Below, one piece after another: positions 23,221 through 31,289 of a stretch of DNA of 43,028 bases. Origin of the DNA: a virus; the IMG/VR virus record IMGVR_UViG_3300048112_000374, positions 1-43,028 of that record; one strand, 5' to 3'. Each line of letters begins with the position of its first letter. Position 1 is the stretch's first letter. The translations under genes and the position numbers were made by a program. The notes below the pieces were generated by a model. That model was not told the DNA's origin. It saw nothing but the letters and a program-made list of their open reading frames with translations, and searched no databases.

Positions 23221-25595
23221 TACCAATTAAGCAAGAATCCTATTTCAAAAGTGTTATACTCTTCGGTGTTCATAGATGCTCTTGCATAAAAAGAGTTATA
23301 CCGGTGTAATACCGAAAACTTGCCTAAGTCTAATTCACGTGATGCATCATACTCTAGTACATCTGCAAACCCTACAGTAGTGCTATCTAAACTACGATAT
23401 AAATCATAACCCAAACTTACATAAGTTGTGCCAAGTTTAGAATTAAACTTTCCTGTGATATCTGCAAACAATTTTCCATCTACCATACTAAACGAATCAA
23501 TAGTAACATTGTGTGTACTGTTTTGTTCTGTGAATCCGTTTACGTCTGTGTGGTATGCTTCTGCACCATATGACGTATACCATGTATCATTTATATATGT
23601 TACTTGCTCTACAAAAATACTAACTGTGCTGTAATCAACGTCAGCTGAACCTGTGCCGTAGTGCTTTGTAGGGTTCAGTAAAGACATAGTGTTGTCCACA
23701 TAATTAATGCCAAAATGTATATTGTCATCCACATAGTCAAATCCAACAAAACTGCCATTGTTATCTCCTGTAAGTTTTCCTGCACTAAATCCAAATGTAT
23801 CTGTTCTATGAGTGTAGCCTGCCATACCGAATGTTTCCATATCTGTAGCAAACAACGATGTTGAACGTTGATTCTGTCTCAAGTCTGTGAACAGCATTTT
23901 GCTTTTAAATATTTCATCAACGTATGCTTTAGGCTTGTTAGTAATTTCTAACATCATTTCCATTAACGGTGGATCTAATACTTGAAAGAATGTTTGCACA
24001 CTTTCTGTATCACTAAAAGTTGTTGTTGATGCGATAAAGTCATAAAAGTACTTGTTGTCTATTTCTACTGGGAAGTAAGGAGCATAGTCATCAAACTTAG
24101 GAAAGTCATCATATATCGAGAATGTACCATCTTCATTAATCAGTGCATAAGTACCAAACACAGTGTCTACGATATCTAAGTCTCCATCACCGTCGAAGTC
24201 TAATATTTCTAAATTACCTTCGCCATTCCAATAACAGGGACCATCTGAATTTGGACATAAGCCGTTAACATACTTTGTGTCTGGATTAACAGAACTTGTG
24301 ACATCGCTAAATGTTTCGTCTCCATTGTTTAAGAAAAACTGTACAGCTCTGCCGTCATAATAAGGATCATGTTTAGTAGATGCAAGTATGATGTCTAATA
24401 AACCGTCTCCATTAAAATCAAATGCTTTTATATCATTTGCATTTCCGTTTGTACTGTAATAGTTATCTGGTAATTCAGTCCAGCCTCTATTACGCCAATC
24501 ATTATTTCCATCATTCCAAAATACTGCACCTGAACTGTTTTTGTATGTTTCAGCAAATCCGTTTTCGGCGGCTTCTTCTGTATTAAACCAACCAACTGCT
24601 ACATCACCGTGCCCATCATTGTCAAAGTCACCGATTGTAGCCGCTGTGGCAAAAACATTTACTGCTTGTGTTGGAAACTTTTTGTTTGCAGTAAAATTAC
24701 CTGCACCGTCATTAATAAGCATTGCCCATCCCATGTGATGGTTGTCAATATGTGGTGATGCAATTGCAGTAAATATATCCATATCTCCGTCACCGTCAGC
24801 ATCACCAAAGTCTGCATCATGTGAAAAACACCCACTATTGTAGTCGCTTGGAGCACACTTATCAAATAGTTCTTCCATAGGTAGATGCGTATCACCTTTG
24901 TCGTAAAACTTCCCATTGTCGCTTAGTACAAGTGTAGTACCTTGATATAAGTCGTCAATGCCATCGCCATTAAAGTCTGCAACCACTAAACCTTTTTGGT
25001 GTTCAGTATTGTTGTCGCAGTCTGAGCCTCTAAAACAAGGATTACCTTCTGGAAACAAATCGTTACTTAATACAAAGTTTCCGTCACCGTCATTTAAAAA
25101 CGCAAACAAAAAACTGTTAGGTTCAAATTCTAACTTGTCATGTCCGGTCCACAATGCCATATAAAAATCTTGCCATCCGTCACCGTTCAAATCTGCTCTA
25201 ATAACTTGACCAAACTGTGGAAAACTATTAGCAACATCAGTGTCTGCATATTCATAGCCTGCATGAGTTCCAGTAATAGTAGAACGGAAAAATCCATAGT
25301 CTGCTATTTTGTATTTTTCTGTAGGAGCAGGTAGACCAGTAGTAGTGTAATCAGTCATATCAAATTTGTGTGTTACACTAGATGTATATCCCGACAAATT
25401 AGTAGTATACGATTTAGTCCAAGAATCAAATTCATGTCGTTGGTCAGTGGGTGTGGATTGCGTAGGCGCCGGCGCAACAGCCGTTTGAACTTGCGGCGCG
25501 GCGGAGCCGCCACCGGAAGCACAAGATACTAATGCGAGACCTACTATTGCAATTATACTTACATCAGCAACCGTTTTGATTATTTTATTTAACAT
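23220..25595 (-). CDS. FG-GAP/VCBS-repeat lipoprotein with predicted C-terminal beta-barrel
   Basis: This is a 791-residue protein with its start at ATG 25595, about nine bases after AGGGGA. The N-terminus is a lipoprotein signal ending LALVSC, followed by a Gly/Ser/Pro/Thr linker. Six calcium-binding D-x-(N/D)-x-D-G-x-x-D motifs (DLNGDGWQD, DFNGDGIDD, DADGDGDMD, DFDNDGHGD, DFNGDGLLD, DFDGDGDLD) span about residues 130-475, marking an integrin-like beta-propeller. The last 230 residues alternate in strands and end in an aromatic residue (FLLNW), like outer-membrane barrels. It should be anchored in the host outer membrane. It is the last gene of an operon with a host-type promoter, which argues for a role during infection rather than in the virion. 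Superinfection exclusion or surface adhesion are inferences. Confidence 0.8.
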   Translation of the reverse strand: MLNKIIKTVADVSIIAIVGLALVSCASGGGSAAPQVQTAVAPAPTQSTPTDQRHEFDSWTKSYTTNLSGYTSSVTHKFDMTDYTTTGLPAPTEKYKIADYGFFRSTITGTHAGYEYADTDVANSFPQFGQVIRADLNGDGWQDFYMALWTGHDKLEFEPNSFLFAFLNDGDGNFVLSNDLFPEGNPCFRGSDCDNNTEHQKGLVVADFNGDGIDDLYQGTTLVLSDNGKFYDKGDTHLPMEELFDKCAPSDYNSGCFSHDADFGDADGDGDMDIFTAIASPHIDNHHMGWAMLINDGAGNFTANKKFPTQAVNVFATAATIGDFDNDGHGDVAVGWFNTEEAAENGFAETYKNSSGAVFWNDGNNDWRNRGWTELPDNYYSTNGNANDIKAFDFNGDGLLDIILASTKHDPYYDGRAVQFFLNNGDETFSDVTSSVNPDTKYVNGLCPNSDGPCYWNGEGNLEILDFDGDGDLDIVDTVFGTYALINEDGTFSIYDDFPKFDDYAPYFPVEIDNKYFYDFIASTTTFSDTESVQTFFQVLDPPLMEMMLEITNKPKAYVDEIFKSKMLFTDLRQNQRSTSLFATDMETFGMAGYTHRTDTFGFSAGKLTGDNNGSFVGFDYVDDNIHFGINYVDNTMSLLNPTKHYGTGSADVDYSTVSIFVEQVTYINDTWYTSYGAEAYHTDVNGFTEQNSTHNVTIDSFSMVDGKLFADITGKFNSKLGTTYVSLGYDLYRSLDSTTVGFADVLEYDASRELDLGKFSVLHRYNSFYARASMNTEEYNTFEIGFLLNW

Positions 25596-25881
25596 GTTTA
25601 CAATTTCCCCTAAATGTATATCCCGGACAACTACACTTACCATCTTCGATAGTGTATACTTTACCATTTGAACCTTGCACTGTGATAACACCTGGTGCTA
25701 GTTCTTCTTCACGCTCACCGATCTTCTTAAACTTTCTGCGTGACTTGGAGAACTGCTTCATTGGATTTTTGAACACTGTGTCATTGTGCTGAACAAGATG
25801 TCCTGCACCATTCACATGGTAAATGCCGTTAGCAATTTTAAGATCACCCCAGTCGGTTACTTCTTGTAATATCTCAATCAT
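25585..25881 (-). CDS. SWIM zinc-finger-like small protein
   Basis: This is a 98-residue protein ending in CSCPGYTFRGNCKHVK, which fits the SWIM motif C-x-C-x(n)-C-x-H placed at the extreme C-terminus. The middle is basic (FSKSRRKFKKIGEREEE). SWIM fingers bind DNA or proteins in many contexts, and small phage SWIM proteins are usually unassigned. Its ATG overlaps the preceding stop (ATGA), and its end overlaps the lipoprotein start by eleven bases. It is therefore coupled in one operon, and early expression is expected. Confidence 0.65.
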   Translation of the reverse strand: MIEILQEVTDWGDLKIANGIYHVNGAGHLVQHNDTVFKNPMKQFSKSRRKFKKIGEREEELAPGVITVQGSNGKVYTIEDGKCSCPGYTFRGNCKHVK

Positions 25882-26102
25882 GATTGACTCAACTTGTCAT
25901 GCATTAATAAGTTCTCAACTTCACTTGGATCGTGCAAAAACACTTTTTCCAATTCAGTTATTTCTTTAAGATGTGTTTTGCCATCATCGTACTCAGTACG
26001 CACAAAAAGAATCTTATCTGAAATACGTTCAAACACTTCAAGGGGCATCAGCAAATCACTGTACCCGTCGATGCGAACATATTTTTTAGTCTTTACAGCC
26101 AT
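25878..26102 (-). CDS. small protein of unknown function
   Basis: This is a 74-residue protein, mixed alpha/beta by composition (KKYVRIDGYSDLLMPLEVFE, then charged helices). The ATG directly follows the upstream stop, and its TGA overlaps the SWIM gene start. No family recognised. Its tight packing between two other small early-type genes is the only functional hint. Confidence 0.6.
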   Translation of the reverse strand: MAVKTKKYVRIDGYSDLLMPLEVFERISDKILFVRTEYDDGKTHLKEITELEKVFLHDPSEVENLLMHDKLSQS

Positions 26103-26558
26103 TTACACCAACTCCGCTATTTTAGTTTCGATTTGCTTAAAGCCCATGCCGTCTACCATGTGGAACTCGCCATTGTATTCAACAATGTCGCCAACTGATA
26201 GTGAGTGCATGTCTCTGAAAGTTACAACCGCGCCATCCTTGCGAGTGATAGTCTTCATGGTGTAACCGCTTACGAATGCTTCGTCCCATTCGTCCTCGCC
26301 AGTCTCATCATTGTAGTAGTAACCGTTCAATACTTTGAAAACAGTTTCTAACGTACTACCATGGAAGTCTGCAACTTCACATACCTGTGTGTAATGCTCA
26401 AACATCTCAGGCTTGTAACCTTCTGAACCTTTGTGCATCACTTCCATATGAGTGTTATACTCTGGAAACTTCTTAGCAGTCTCAGTGTGACCGCCTTCTG
26501 GACCGTTAACAAAGTCATATACTGCTTCGCTTAACTTAATTTGATATACTTTATACAT
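26103..26558 (-). CDS. hypothetical protein, first gene of the lipoprotein operon
   Basis: This is a 151-residue protein starting MYKVYQIKLSEAVYDFVN, chosen because TAGGAG lies just upstream and the promoter lies further upstream. The motifs PEMFEHYTQVCEVADFHGS and MHSLSVGDIVEYNGEFHMVDGMGF resemble a widespread phage/bacterial protein type with a C-terminal SVGD-I small beta fold, function unknown. It is transcribed from TTGACT-N16-TATAAT and leads an operon of two small genes and the surface lipoprotein. Confidence 0.65.
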   Translation of the reverse strand: MYKVYQIKLSEAVYDFVNGPEGGHTETAKKFPEYNTHMEVMHKGSEGYKPEMFEHYTQVCEVADFHGSTLETVFKVLNGYYYNDETGEDEWDEAFVSGYTMKTITRKDGAVVTFRDMHSLSVGDIVEYNGEFHMVDGMGFKQIETKIAELV

Positions 26559-26592
26559 AAAAACTCCTACCTTTTTATTTAATATACACACT

Positions 26593-26620
26593 ATTATACT
26601 GATTTTTCCGGCAAAGTCAA
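26593..26620 (-). promoter_or_regulatory. bacterial sigma70-type promoter (TTGACT-N16-TATAAT)
   Basis: On the minus strand TTGACT (26615-26620) is followed after 16 bases by TATAAT (26593-26598), 35 bases before the first ATG of the operon. The near-consensus match predicts recognition by unmodified host RNA polymerase, hence early expression. Confidence 0.85.
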
Positions 26621-26651
26621 CCTTTTTACCACAAATATTGGTATCTTTTTT

Positions 26652-26659
26652 GTTAAATA
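26652..26659 (+). promoter_or_regulatory. late promoter variant GTTAAATA, leaderless layout
   Basis: GTTAAATA differs by one base from GATAAATA. The ATG of the first oxygenase gene follows after exactly five bases, and no ribosome site lies between, so the mRNA may be leaderless. Confidence 0.45.
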
Positions 26660-26664
26660 CAAGT

Positions 26665-27105
26665 ATGGATATAGATGAATTTGTGGCGTTTTTACGTCAA
26701 GATAAGCAGTTAAGCAGTGTGGTACAACTAAAGAAGATCCACCAAAAACTGTACTCTGCGAGCCAATTATGGAGCAGAATGCCCGCGGATTTCATCGAAA
26801 AGTACCATATACAACAGGAACATTTCATAGGTTTAGAGTTTGTTAGACCAGGGGATTACTTAGAATTACACACTGATATCGGTGGTAGACGCAGTAATAT
26901 ACTGATTAATGTAGGTGACCATCCTGCTACTATACAGCACACTAATAATGATGTAACAGAGGATTATACCATACAGCCTGGTGATTTCTTTGTGTTAGAC
27001 ACCACTAAAGAACACGGCTGTGATAATCGACAAAGTAGCACTATTGCGGAGTTTGTAACAATTAATAACAGGAAACACTACAGCGAATGTTTAGCACAGT
27101 TTTAA
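26665..27105 (+). CDS. 2OG-Fe(II) oxygenase-like protein 1
   Basis: This is a 146-residue protein with a small double-stranded beta-helix pattern. The candidate iron ligands are H69-T-D71 (LELHTDIGG) and H117 (TTKEHGCDN). R121 or a nearby Arg is a candidate 2-oxoglutarate ligand, and PGDFFVLDTT is the usual strand before the distal His. The ATG at 26665 is favoured over an upstream in-frame start, since the promoter-like GTTAAATA lies between them. It overlaps the next gene, a paralogue of similar layout. Substrate unknown: phage members of this fold modify proteins, nucleic acids or small molecules. Confidence 0.65.
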   Translation: MDIDEFVAFLRQDKQLSSVVQLKKIHQKLYSASQLWSRMPADFIEKYHIQQEHFIGLEFVRPGDYLELHTDIGGRRSNILINVGDHPATIQHTNNDVTEDYTIQPGDFFVLDTTKEHGCDNRQSSTIAEFVTINNRKHYSECLAQF

Positions 27106-27605
27106 AATGGGATTATGATGTTGTTGCAATGCGCCAGCTCGTAAAACCTATCAGAGAGTTCAAAGAAGCAAGTGCGTTCAACGTAATAGAGGATCGTGTG
27201 GATATGGATCAACACATATTTTTACTCCGCGACATGCCTCAAAGCCTACAACAACAAATCGTAAATGCTACTCCATTACCTTTAGACATTGCGGAACACA
27301 GTGTGGCAATAGAAACTGTTAAGCAAGGTTCAATGGTAAAGTTGCATCAAGATTGGTTAATGGGCTGGAATAATCCGTTAACTAGAAAAACCAATATTAT
27401 GTTTAATCTAGAAGATTCTCCATTAGAAATAATCCACAAAGACAGCGAACATAACAAAATGTTAAATCCAGGTGAAGTATGTATATTAGACGTTACAAAG
27501 TTCCATGGCGCATCCAAACATAGTTTGGAGAAAGACTTTTATCTTTACACAGTTAATTTACGTTTGTCTTACACAGATACTGTTGCATTGTTAAACACTT
27601 TATAG
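27087..27605 (+). CDS. 2OG-Fe(II) oxygenase-like protein 2
   Basis: This is a 172-residue protein with the same arrangement as its neighbour: H87-Q-D89 (VKLHQDWL), then TNIMFNLEDSPLEI, and PGEVCILDVTKFHG with H140 as distal ligand. It overlaps the upstream gene by 19 bases, and there is no clear ribosome site, which suggests translational coupling. The N-terminal 80 residues differ from the paralogue. A weak hairpin (AGATAC-TTC-GTATCT) just after the stop may end the message. The two genes are probably an old tandem duplication and may act on the same substrate class or as a heterodimer. Confidence 0.65.
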   Translation: MFSTVLKWDYDVVAMRQLVKPIREFKEASAFNVIEDRVDMDQHIFLLRDMPQSLQQQIVNATPLPLDIAEHSVAIETVKQGSMVKLHQDWLMGWNNPLTRKTNIMFNLEDSPLEIIHKDSEHNKMLNPGEVCILDVTKFHGASKHSLEKDFYLYTVNLRLSYTDTVALLNTL

Positions 27606-28071
27606 ATACTTCGTATCTTTACTACTGCTAACTTCATTCATTTCATTCATATCAGTTCTTGTAGTAAGTTTCTTATTAAATTAGAAGTTATCAAGAAAGT
27701 TGAGCCATAATTCACCCGTCTCCGGGTGAAAAAAATAATGTCATCAAGATGAGCATCGCCATCTCAAACTCGGGTGCTACTAGGAACCGGTGAGCCTTTT
27801 GTCCCCATACACTACCGTCACGAATCCCACGGAAGCCAATATAGTCTTGTCGAGTTCAACTATACTAACTCTCAGGTTGCTTTTTCTCAGAGCCTGAATC
27901 ATTTTAATACTGTGTCGTTTTTGTATCTTGCCGTCTACAATCCAGAATCTGACGCCAAGTTAATGGAGCCTCAAGGATAGCGATATTACTGCCTCGCCGG
28001 GGTGGTGTAGAGCCTATGTGTGCCTGTATTAGTTTGACTGGGTGTCTATGTGTGCCATGTGCGATATATAG
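27606..28071. other. 466-base gap, GC-rich relative to surroundings, with inverted repeats
   Basis: No convincing gene is present, though a 68-codon open frame (27774-27980, GTG start) without a ribosome site runs through it. The part from about 27750 to 28040 looks clearly more GC-rich than its surroundings. An 8-bp perfect stem, TTCACCCG/CGGGTGAA, lies near 27711-27730, and a second CGGGTG at 27771 could pair with the same left arm. Further stems are AGATG/CATCT, TATAG/CTATA and TCAGG/CCTGA. It is a candidate noncoding RNA or a remnant of transferred DNA. No tRNA was found. Confidence 0.4.
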
Positions 28072-28497
28072 TTATATCTTTTTAAAATGTTCCTTAAGGA
28101 TTTGTGATCCGCCTACTCTAACATTGATTATACCATTATAATAATCATCTGTCAAGAGAACATTTCGTTCAAATTGTTCTTTTGCTTCAATGTAACTTGC
28201 AATGCCCCTAGTTGGGCAATAGTGCAATATTTCTCTGGTAAATTTATCTTCGCCTAGAGCAATTACATCCTCGTTCAAGTGATCCGAGCTACCCCAATAA
28301 GTACGCCAGTCGCTTTCTTTAGTTCCACGGCGTTTATTCTTTCTTCCCTTTAAGGGCGGCTTGGTTGTTTTGAACCTTGCAAGTTTTTTACCAATGTATT
28401 TCTTATCGTTTGTTGTGTTTGTAATCAAGTACACAAATGCTTCACAATCTTCCGGAAGTGTGTCTACTACTTTGCCTTTATATGTCCATTCACTCAT
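28072..28497 (-). CDS. GIY-YIG-like nuclease domain protein
   Basis: This is a 141-residue protein. FVYLITNTTNDKKYIGKK is a GIY-YIG-type opening (VYLI, then KYIGKK in place of GIY and YIG). Later come a conserved SDWRTYWGSS, an Arg/Glu-bearing helix (YIEAKEQFE, Glu as candidate metal ligand) and YYNGIINVRVG. This form is familiar next to gp46/gp47 in marine T4-like phages. It may process DNA during recombination or host DNA degradation. It is a free-standing domain, with no DNA-binding tail typical of intron homing enzymes. Its ATG overlaps the gp46 stop. Confidence 0.7.
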   Translation of the reverse strand: MSEWTYKGKVVDTLPEDCEAFVYLITNTTNDKKYIGKKLARFKTTKPPLKGRKNKRRGTKESDWRTYWGSSDHLNEDVIALGEDKFTREILHYCPTRGIASYIEAKEQFERNVLLTDDYYNGIINVRVGGSQILKEHFKKI

Positions 28498-30269
28498 TAA
28501 GTCTCATCGAGGATTTCTATGTCATTACTATAACTAGTGAATCCTCCTTCTTTAACAACATAAAGAACGTTATTAACACGCCCTTGTAATTCCTCTTTGT
28601 GTGAAATAAGGAACACATTTTTGTTTGATTCTCTTCCCATCTTCTTAAGAACTGCCAATGCATTTTCAACACCAGTGGTATCCATGCCACTGTCTACCAG
28701 TTCATCTATACACATCAAATTCATTGGTTGGTTAAGACTTTCATATATGTCTCTAAATGCCCAACTCATGCCAAGTATAAGTCTATTACGCTCTCCTCGG
28801 CTTAAATTATCAAAGTCTAAGTCTCTGCCATACTCTGTGATGTCAACAGACAAGTCGCTGTTAAATTTAACATCATGTGGTAAGCCTAACTTTTCTAAGT
28901 AATGTCCTAGTCTATAATTCAAGTACTGTAAGTTTTGGTCGATAATTTTCTTTCTAATAAAACTGTCTTTGCTTGTTAGCAGTTTGTGTAAAAACTCTTG
29001 GTGCTCTTTTAGACTAGTGTAGTCATTAATAAGTTCGTAACTAATCTCCTCAATGCCTGTCTCCCGTAGTTGGTCAACTTGTTCATGATAAGGATTTTCT
29101 TCTTTGATCTTTTCTTCAATTTGCTCTTGCAATGTGTCAACATTATGTTTATGCTGTAAAGCATCTTCCATGTTGTTGTAAAAAGTAATTGGTGTTTCTG
29201 GAATATTACCCAGTTGTTTAATACCGCTAGTAATATCTCTAATCTTATCCACTAACTCAACGTTGTACCGTTGTTCTTCTTTAATTTCTTCCTCTAAGTC
29301 CGCTGTATACTTTTCATGAGTGTCTAGATGTGCAGTACCTTGTTCGCATGTAGGACATACTCCGGCTTTTGCACTTTCTAAATTAGCCTCCAACGTAACA
29401 AGTTTACTGTCACTACGATTCATTGACGTCGTTCTAGTTGTCAAGTCTGTTTTAAGTGTAGTAAGTTTGGTTTGCTTTTCGTTTATGTCTATAATTTTTC
29501 TATGACTGTCTAACTCTTCCTTAATATTTGTGTGTTCTAACGTGTCCAAACTGGTCTGCAATCCTGCAACCTTGTCTTCTTTATTTCTAGCCCATGCCTT
29601 ACTACGGCTTTCGATATCCTTAATACTAGACTCTACACGTTTATTAGCATTAGCAACTGCTTGTATACGCAACTCTTCTTCTTTGATGTTGTCTTTGGTT
29701 TGCTTTAATAACTCTTTCAGCACATCTGCTTTGGCACTGATTTCAGTAATACCTAACAACTGCTCAATCATATCTCGTTGATCATTTGTTTTCATACTGA
29801 GGAACGGTTCAGTGTATGTGTTTAATGCAATCAAGTGCTTAAACATATTATGTGGGAACCCAATTATACGCTCGATATCTTTTTGTGTCTCACGCATATC
29901 GCCTTGCTGTTCATTGTCTTGTGTATCATTACCGTCAATATAAAACTTTAATACGTTAGGTCGTCTGCCACGCTCAATGCGATACTCTACTCCTTTAATC
30001 TCAAAATCAACAGTGGTAATCATTCCTTTACCATTTGTCTTGTTAATAAGATTATCCTTTCTGATGTTGGTTAACGCTTCACCATAAAGTGCATAACTGA
30101 GTGCATTAATAATAGTAGTCTTACCGGTACCATTTCTACTTCCATCGCCACCTAGGTCTAAGTTATGCCCTAGCACTAGTGTTAACGAATCAGTGTCAAA
30201 CGTCACTGCTTGTAAGTTATTACCTACACTCATGAAGTTCTTTGCTGTTACATTTTTAATTTTAAGCAA
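28497..30269 (-). CDS. 46: recombination endonuclease subunit gp46 (SbcC/Rad50-like ATPase)
   Basis: This is a 590-residue SMC-type ATPase. Walker A is GSRNGTGKTT (about residue 44), the zinc hook CPTC sits mid-protein (about residue 306) between long coiled coils, the signature is LSRGERNR (about 488) and Walker B is LMCIDELVDSG (about 520). T4 gp46 has 560 residues. With gp47 it resects DNA ends for recombination-dependent replication and host DNA breakdown. The start is probably TTG at 30269, since AGGA lies nine bases upstream. Another TTG at 30293 lacks a ribosome site. It overlaps gp47 by eight bases. Confidence 0.92.
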   Translation of the reverse strand: MLKIKNVTAKNFMSVGNNLQAVTFDTDSLTLVLGHNLDLGGDGSRNGTGKTTIINALSYALYGEALTNIRKDNLINKTNGKGMITTVDFEIKGVEYRIERGRRPNVLKFYIDGNDTQDNEQQGDMRETQKDIERIIGFPHNMFKHLIALNTYTEPFLSMKTNDQRDMIEQLLGITEISAKADVLKELLKQTKDNIKEEELRIQAVANANKRVESSIKDIESRSKAWARNKEDKVAGLQTSLDTLEHTNIKEELDSHRKIIDINEKQTKLTTLKTDLTTRTTSMNRSDSKLVTLEANLESAKAGVCPTCEQGTAHLDTHEKYTADLEEEIKEEQRYNVELVDKIRDITSGIKQLGNIPETPITFYNNMEDALQHKHNVDTLQEQIEEKIKEENPYHEQVDQLRETGIEEISYELINDYTSLKEHQEFLHKLLTSKDSFIRKKIIDQNLQYLNYRLGHYLEKLGLPHDVKFNSDLSVDITEYGRDLDFDNLSRGERNRLILGMSWAFRDIYESLNQPMNLMCIDELVDSGMDTTGVENALAVLKKMGRESNKNVFLISHKEELQGRVNNVLYVVKEGGFTSYSNDIEILDET

Positions 30270-31281
30270 TTTCGATATTCCTGTATATTTCAATTAATCT
30301 GTTTGTGTCTACCAACTGACTTTCAATTGTCTCCAATTGACTAATAACAATTTGGTCCACACTTTCAAAGTTAATTTCTTCACCATCAAAAACCTCATCT
30401 TCTTCCTTAACAACAATTAGTTGAAGTTCTCTAACATTATATTTTTCTGCAAATGTTTCTCTTAAAAAGTTTGCTTCTTCGTAACTGATGCTTACATCTA
30501 ATTTAATTCTTGCATGTGTTGTATCATCTAAAAACTTGTCGGGTGCTTCCAGCAACTCTCTAAGTCCCATTGTTACATACTTAGGACACTTATCCCAATT
30601 CACATACACAGGCTCTTGGTCCCATTCGAGAAACATAGCACCACGCTCATTGTCTTGTGCGTCTGCATAGTTGTGTGGGAAAGCATTACCTATATAATGT
30701 ATGTTGCCTTTGTATTGGCGTTTGTGGAAGTGACCACTAAACACATATTCAGGATTAGTTAAGTCAGATGCTTTTACTCCACCATGGTCTGGCATCTCTA
30801 CCATTGCATTCATTTTAAAGTATGGTAATTCAAAATGACCGAACATGTACTTACAGTCTAGTTTGTTTAGTGTCTTGTGTTCATCGCCGACTAGCCATGG
30901 AATAATTGCAACGCCATCTTCACAGAAATGTTCGTCTACCATCACAAAGTTTTCTAAATCTCTAGCAAACTCTACACTGTTGAGGTCACGTTTTTCTCTG
31001 TAATATAAATCGTGGTTACCAGTAATAAAATAAACTTTACTAAAGTTGTCGTTTAACTTTTTAAGATCTTTAATGGTAGCATTCATAGTAGCAATATTAA
31101 TACTTGCCCTGTGGTGATGCCAGTCGCCCAAGAAGAAGCATGTTTCACAGTCCCGTGCTTTTGCTTCTGCTATAAACCAATCTATATAATTGTGACAGTC
31201 TTTCAGATGCTGTCTACTATTTTGCTTTAAGCCGTAATGTATATCAGTAAAACATGCGGCCCTTTCAAAAAGGTTTGCCAT
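30262..31281 (-). CDS. 47: recombination endonuclease subunit gp47 (Mre11-like)
   Basis: This is a 339-residue calcineurin-type phosphoesterase, the same length as T4 gp47. All metal-binding motifs are visible: D13-I-H15, G52-D53-W-H, G88-N-H-D91, GHFE and SGHFHKR. It works with gp46 as a nuclease at double-strand ends. The gene sits between gp55 and gp46, in one operon with a host-type promoter. AGG lies upstream of the ATG. Confidence 0.94.
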   Translation of the reverse strand: MANLFERAACFTDIHYGLKQNSRQHLKDCHNYIDWFIAEAKARDCETCFFLGDWHHHRASINIATMNATIKDLKKLNDNFSKVYFITGNHDLYYREKRDLNSVEFARDLENFVMVDEHFCEDGVAIIPWLVGDEHKTLNKLDCKYMFGHFELPYFKMNAMVEMPDHGGVKASDLTNPEYVFSGHFHKRQYKGNIHYIGNAFPHNYADAQDNERGAMFLEWDQEPVYVNWDKCPKYVTMGLRELLEAPDKFLDDTTHARIKLDVSISYEEANFLRETFAEKYNVRELQLIVVKEEDEVFDGEEINFESVDQIVISQLETIESQLVDTNRLIEIYRNIEIA

Positions 31282-31289
31282 ATGATTAC

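Noticed and set aside
27711-27736. Hairpin TTCACCCG/CGGGTGAA as a terminator
   Set aside because: On the plus strand it is followed by A, not T, and on the minus strand the T-run precedes the stem.
27774-27980. 68-codon ORF starting at GTG
   Set aside because: No Shine-Dalgarno sequence, no recognised family and a composition unlike its neighbours; kept only as part of the unusual gap.
27960-28040. tRNA suggested by a GCCGGGGTGG stretch
   Set aside because: No TPsiC arm, no matching acceptor stem and no anticodon loop could be built on either strand.
28072-28497. Intron-homing endonuclease with an adjacent group I intron
   Set aside because: gp46 and gp47 are intact, the GIY-YIG-like gene overlaps gp46 in operon fashion, and no split gene flanks it.
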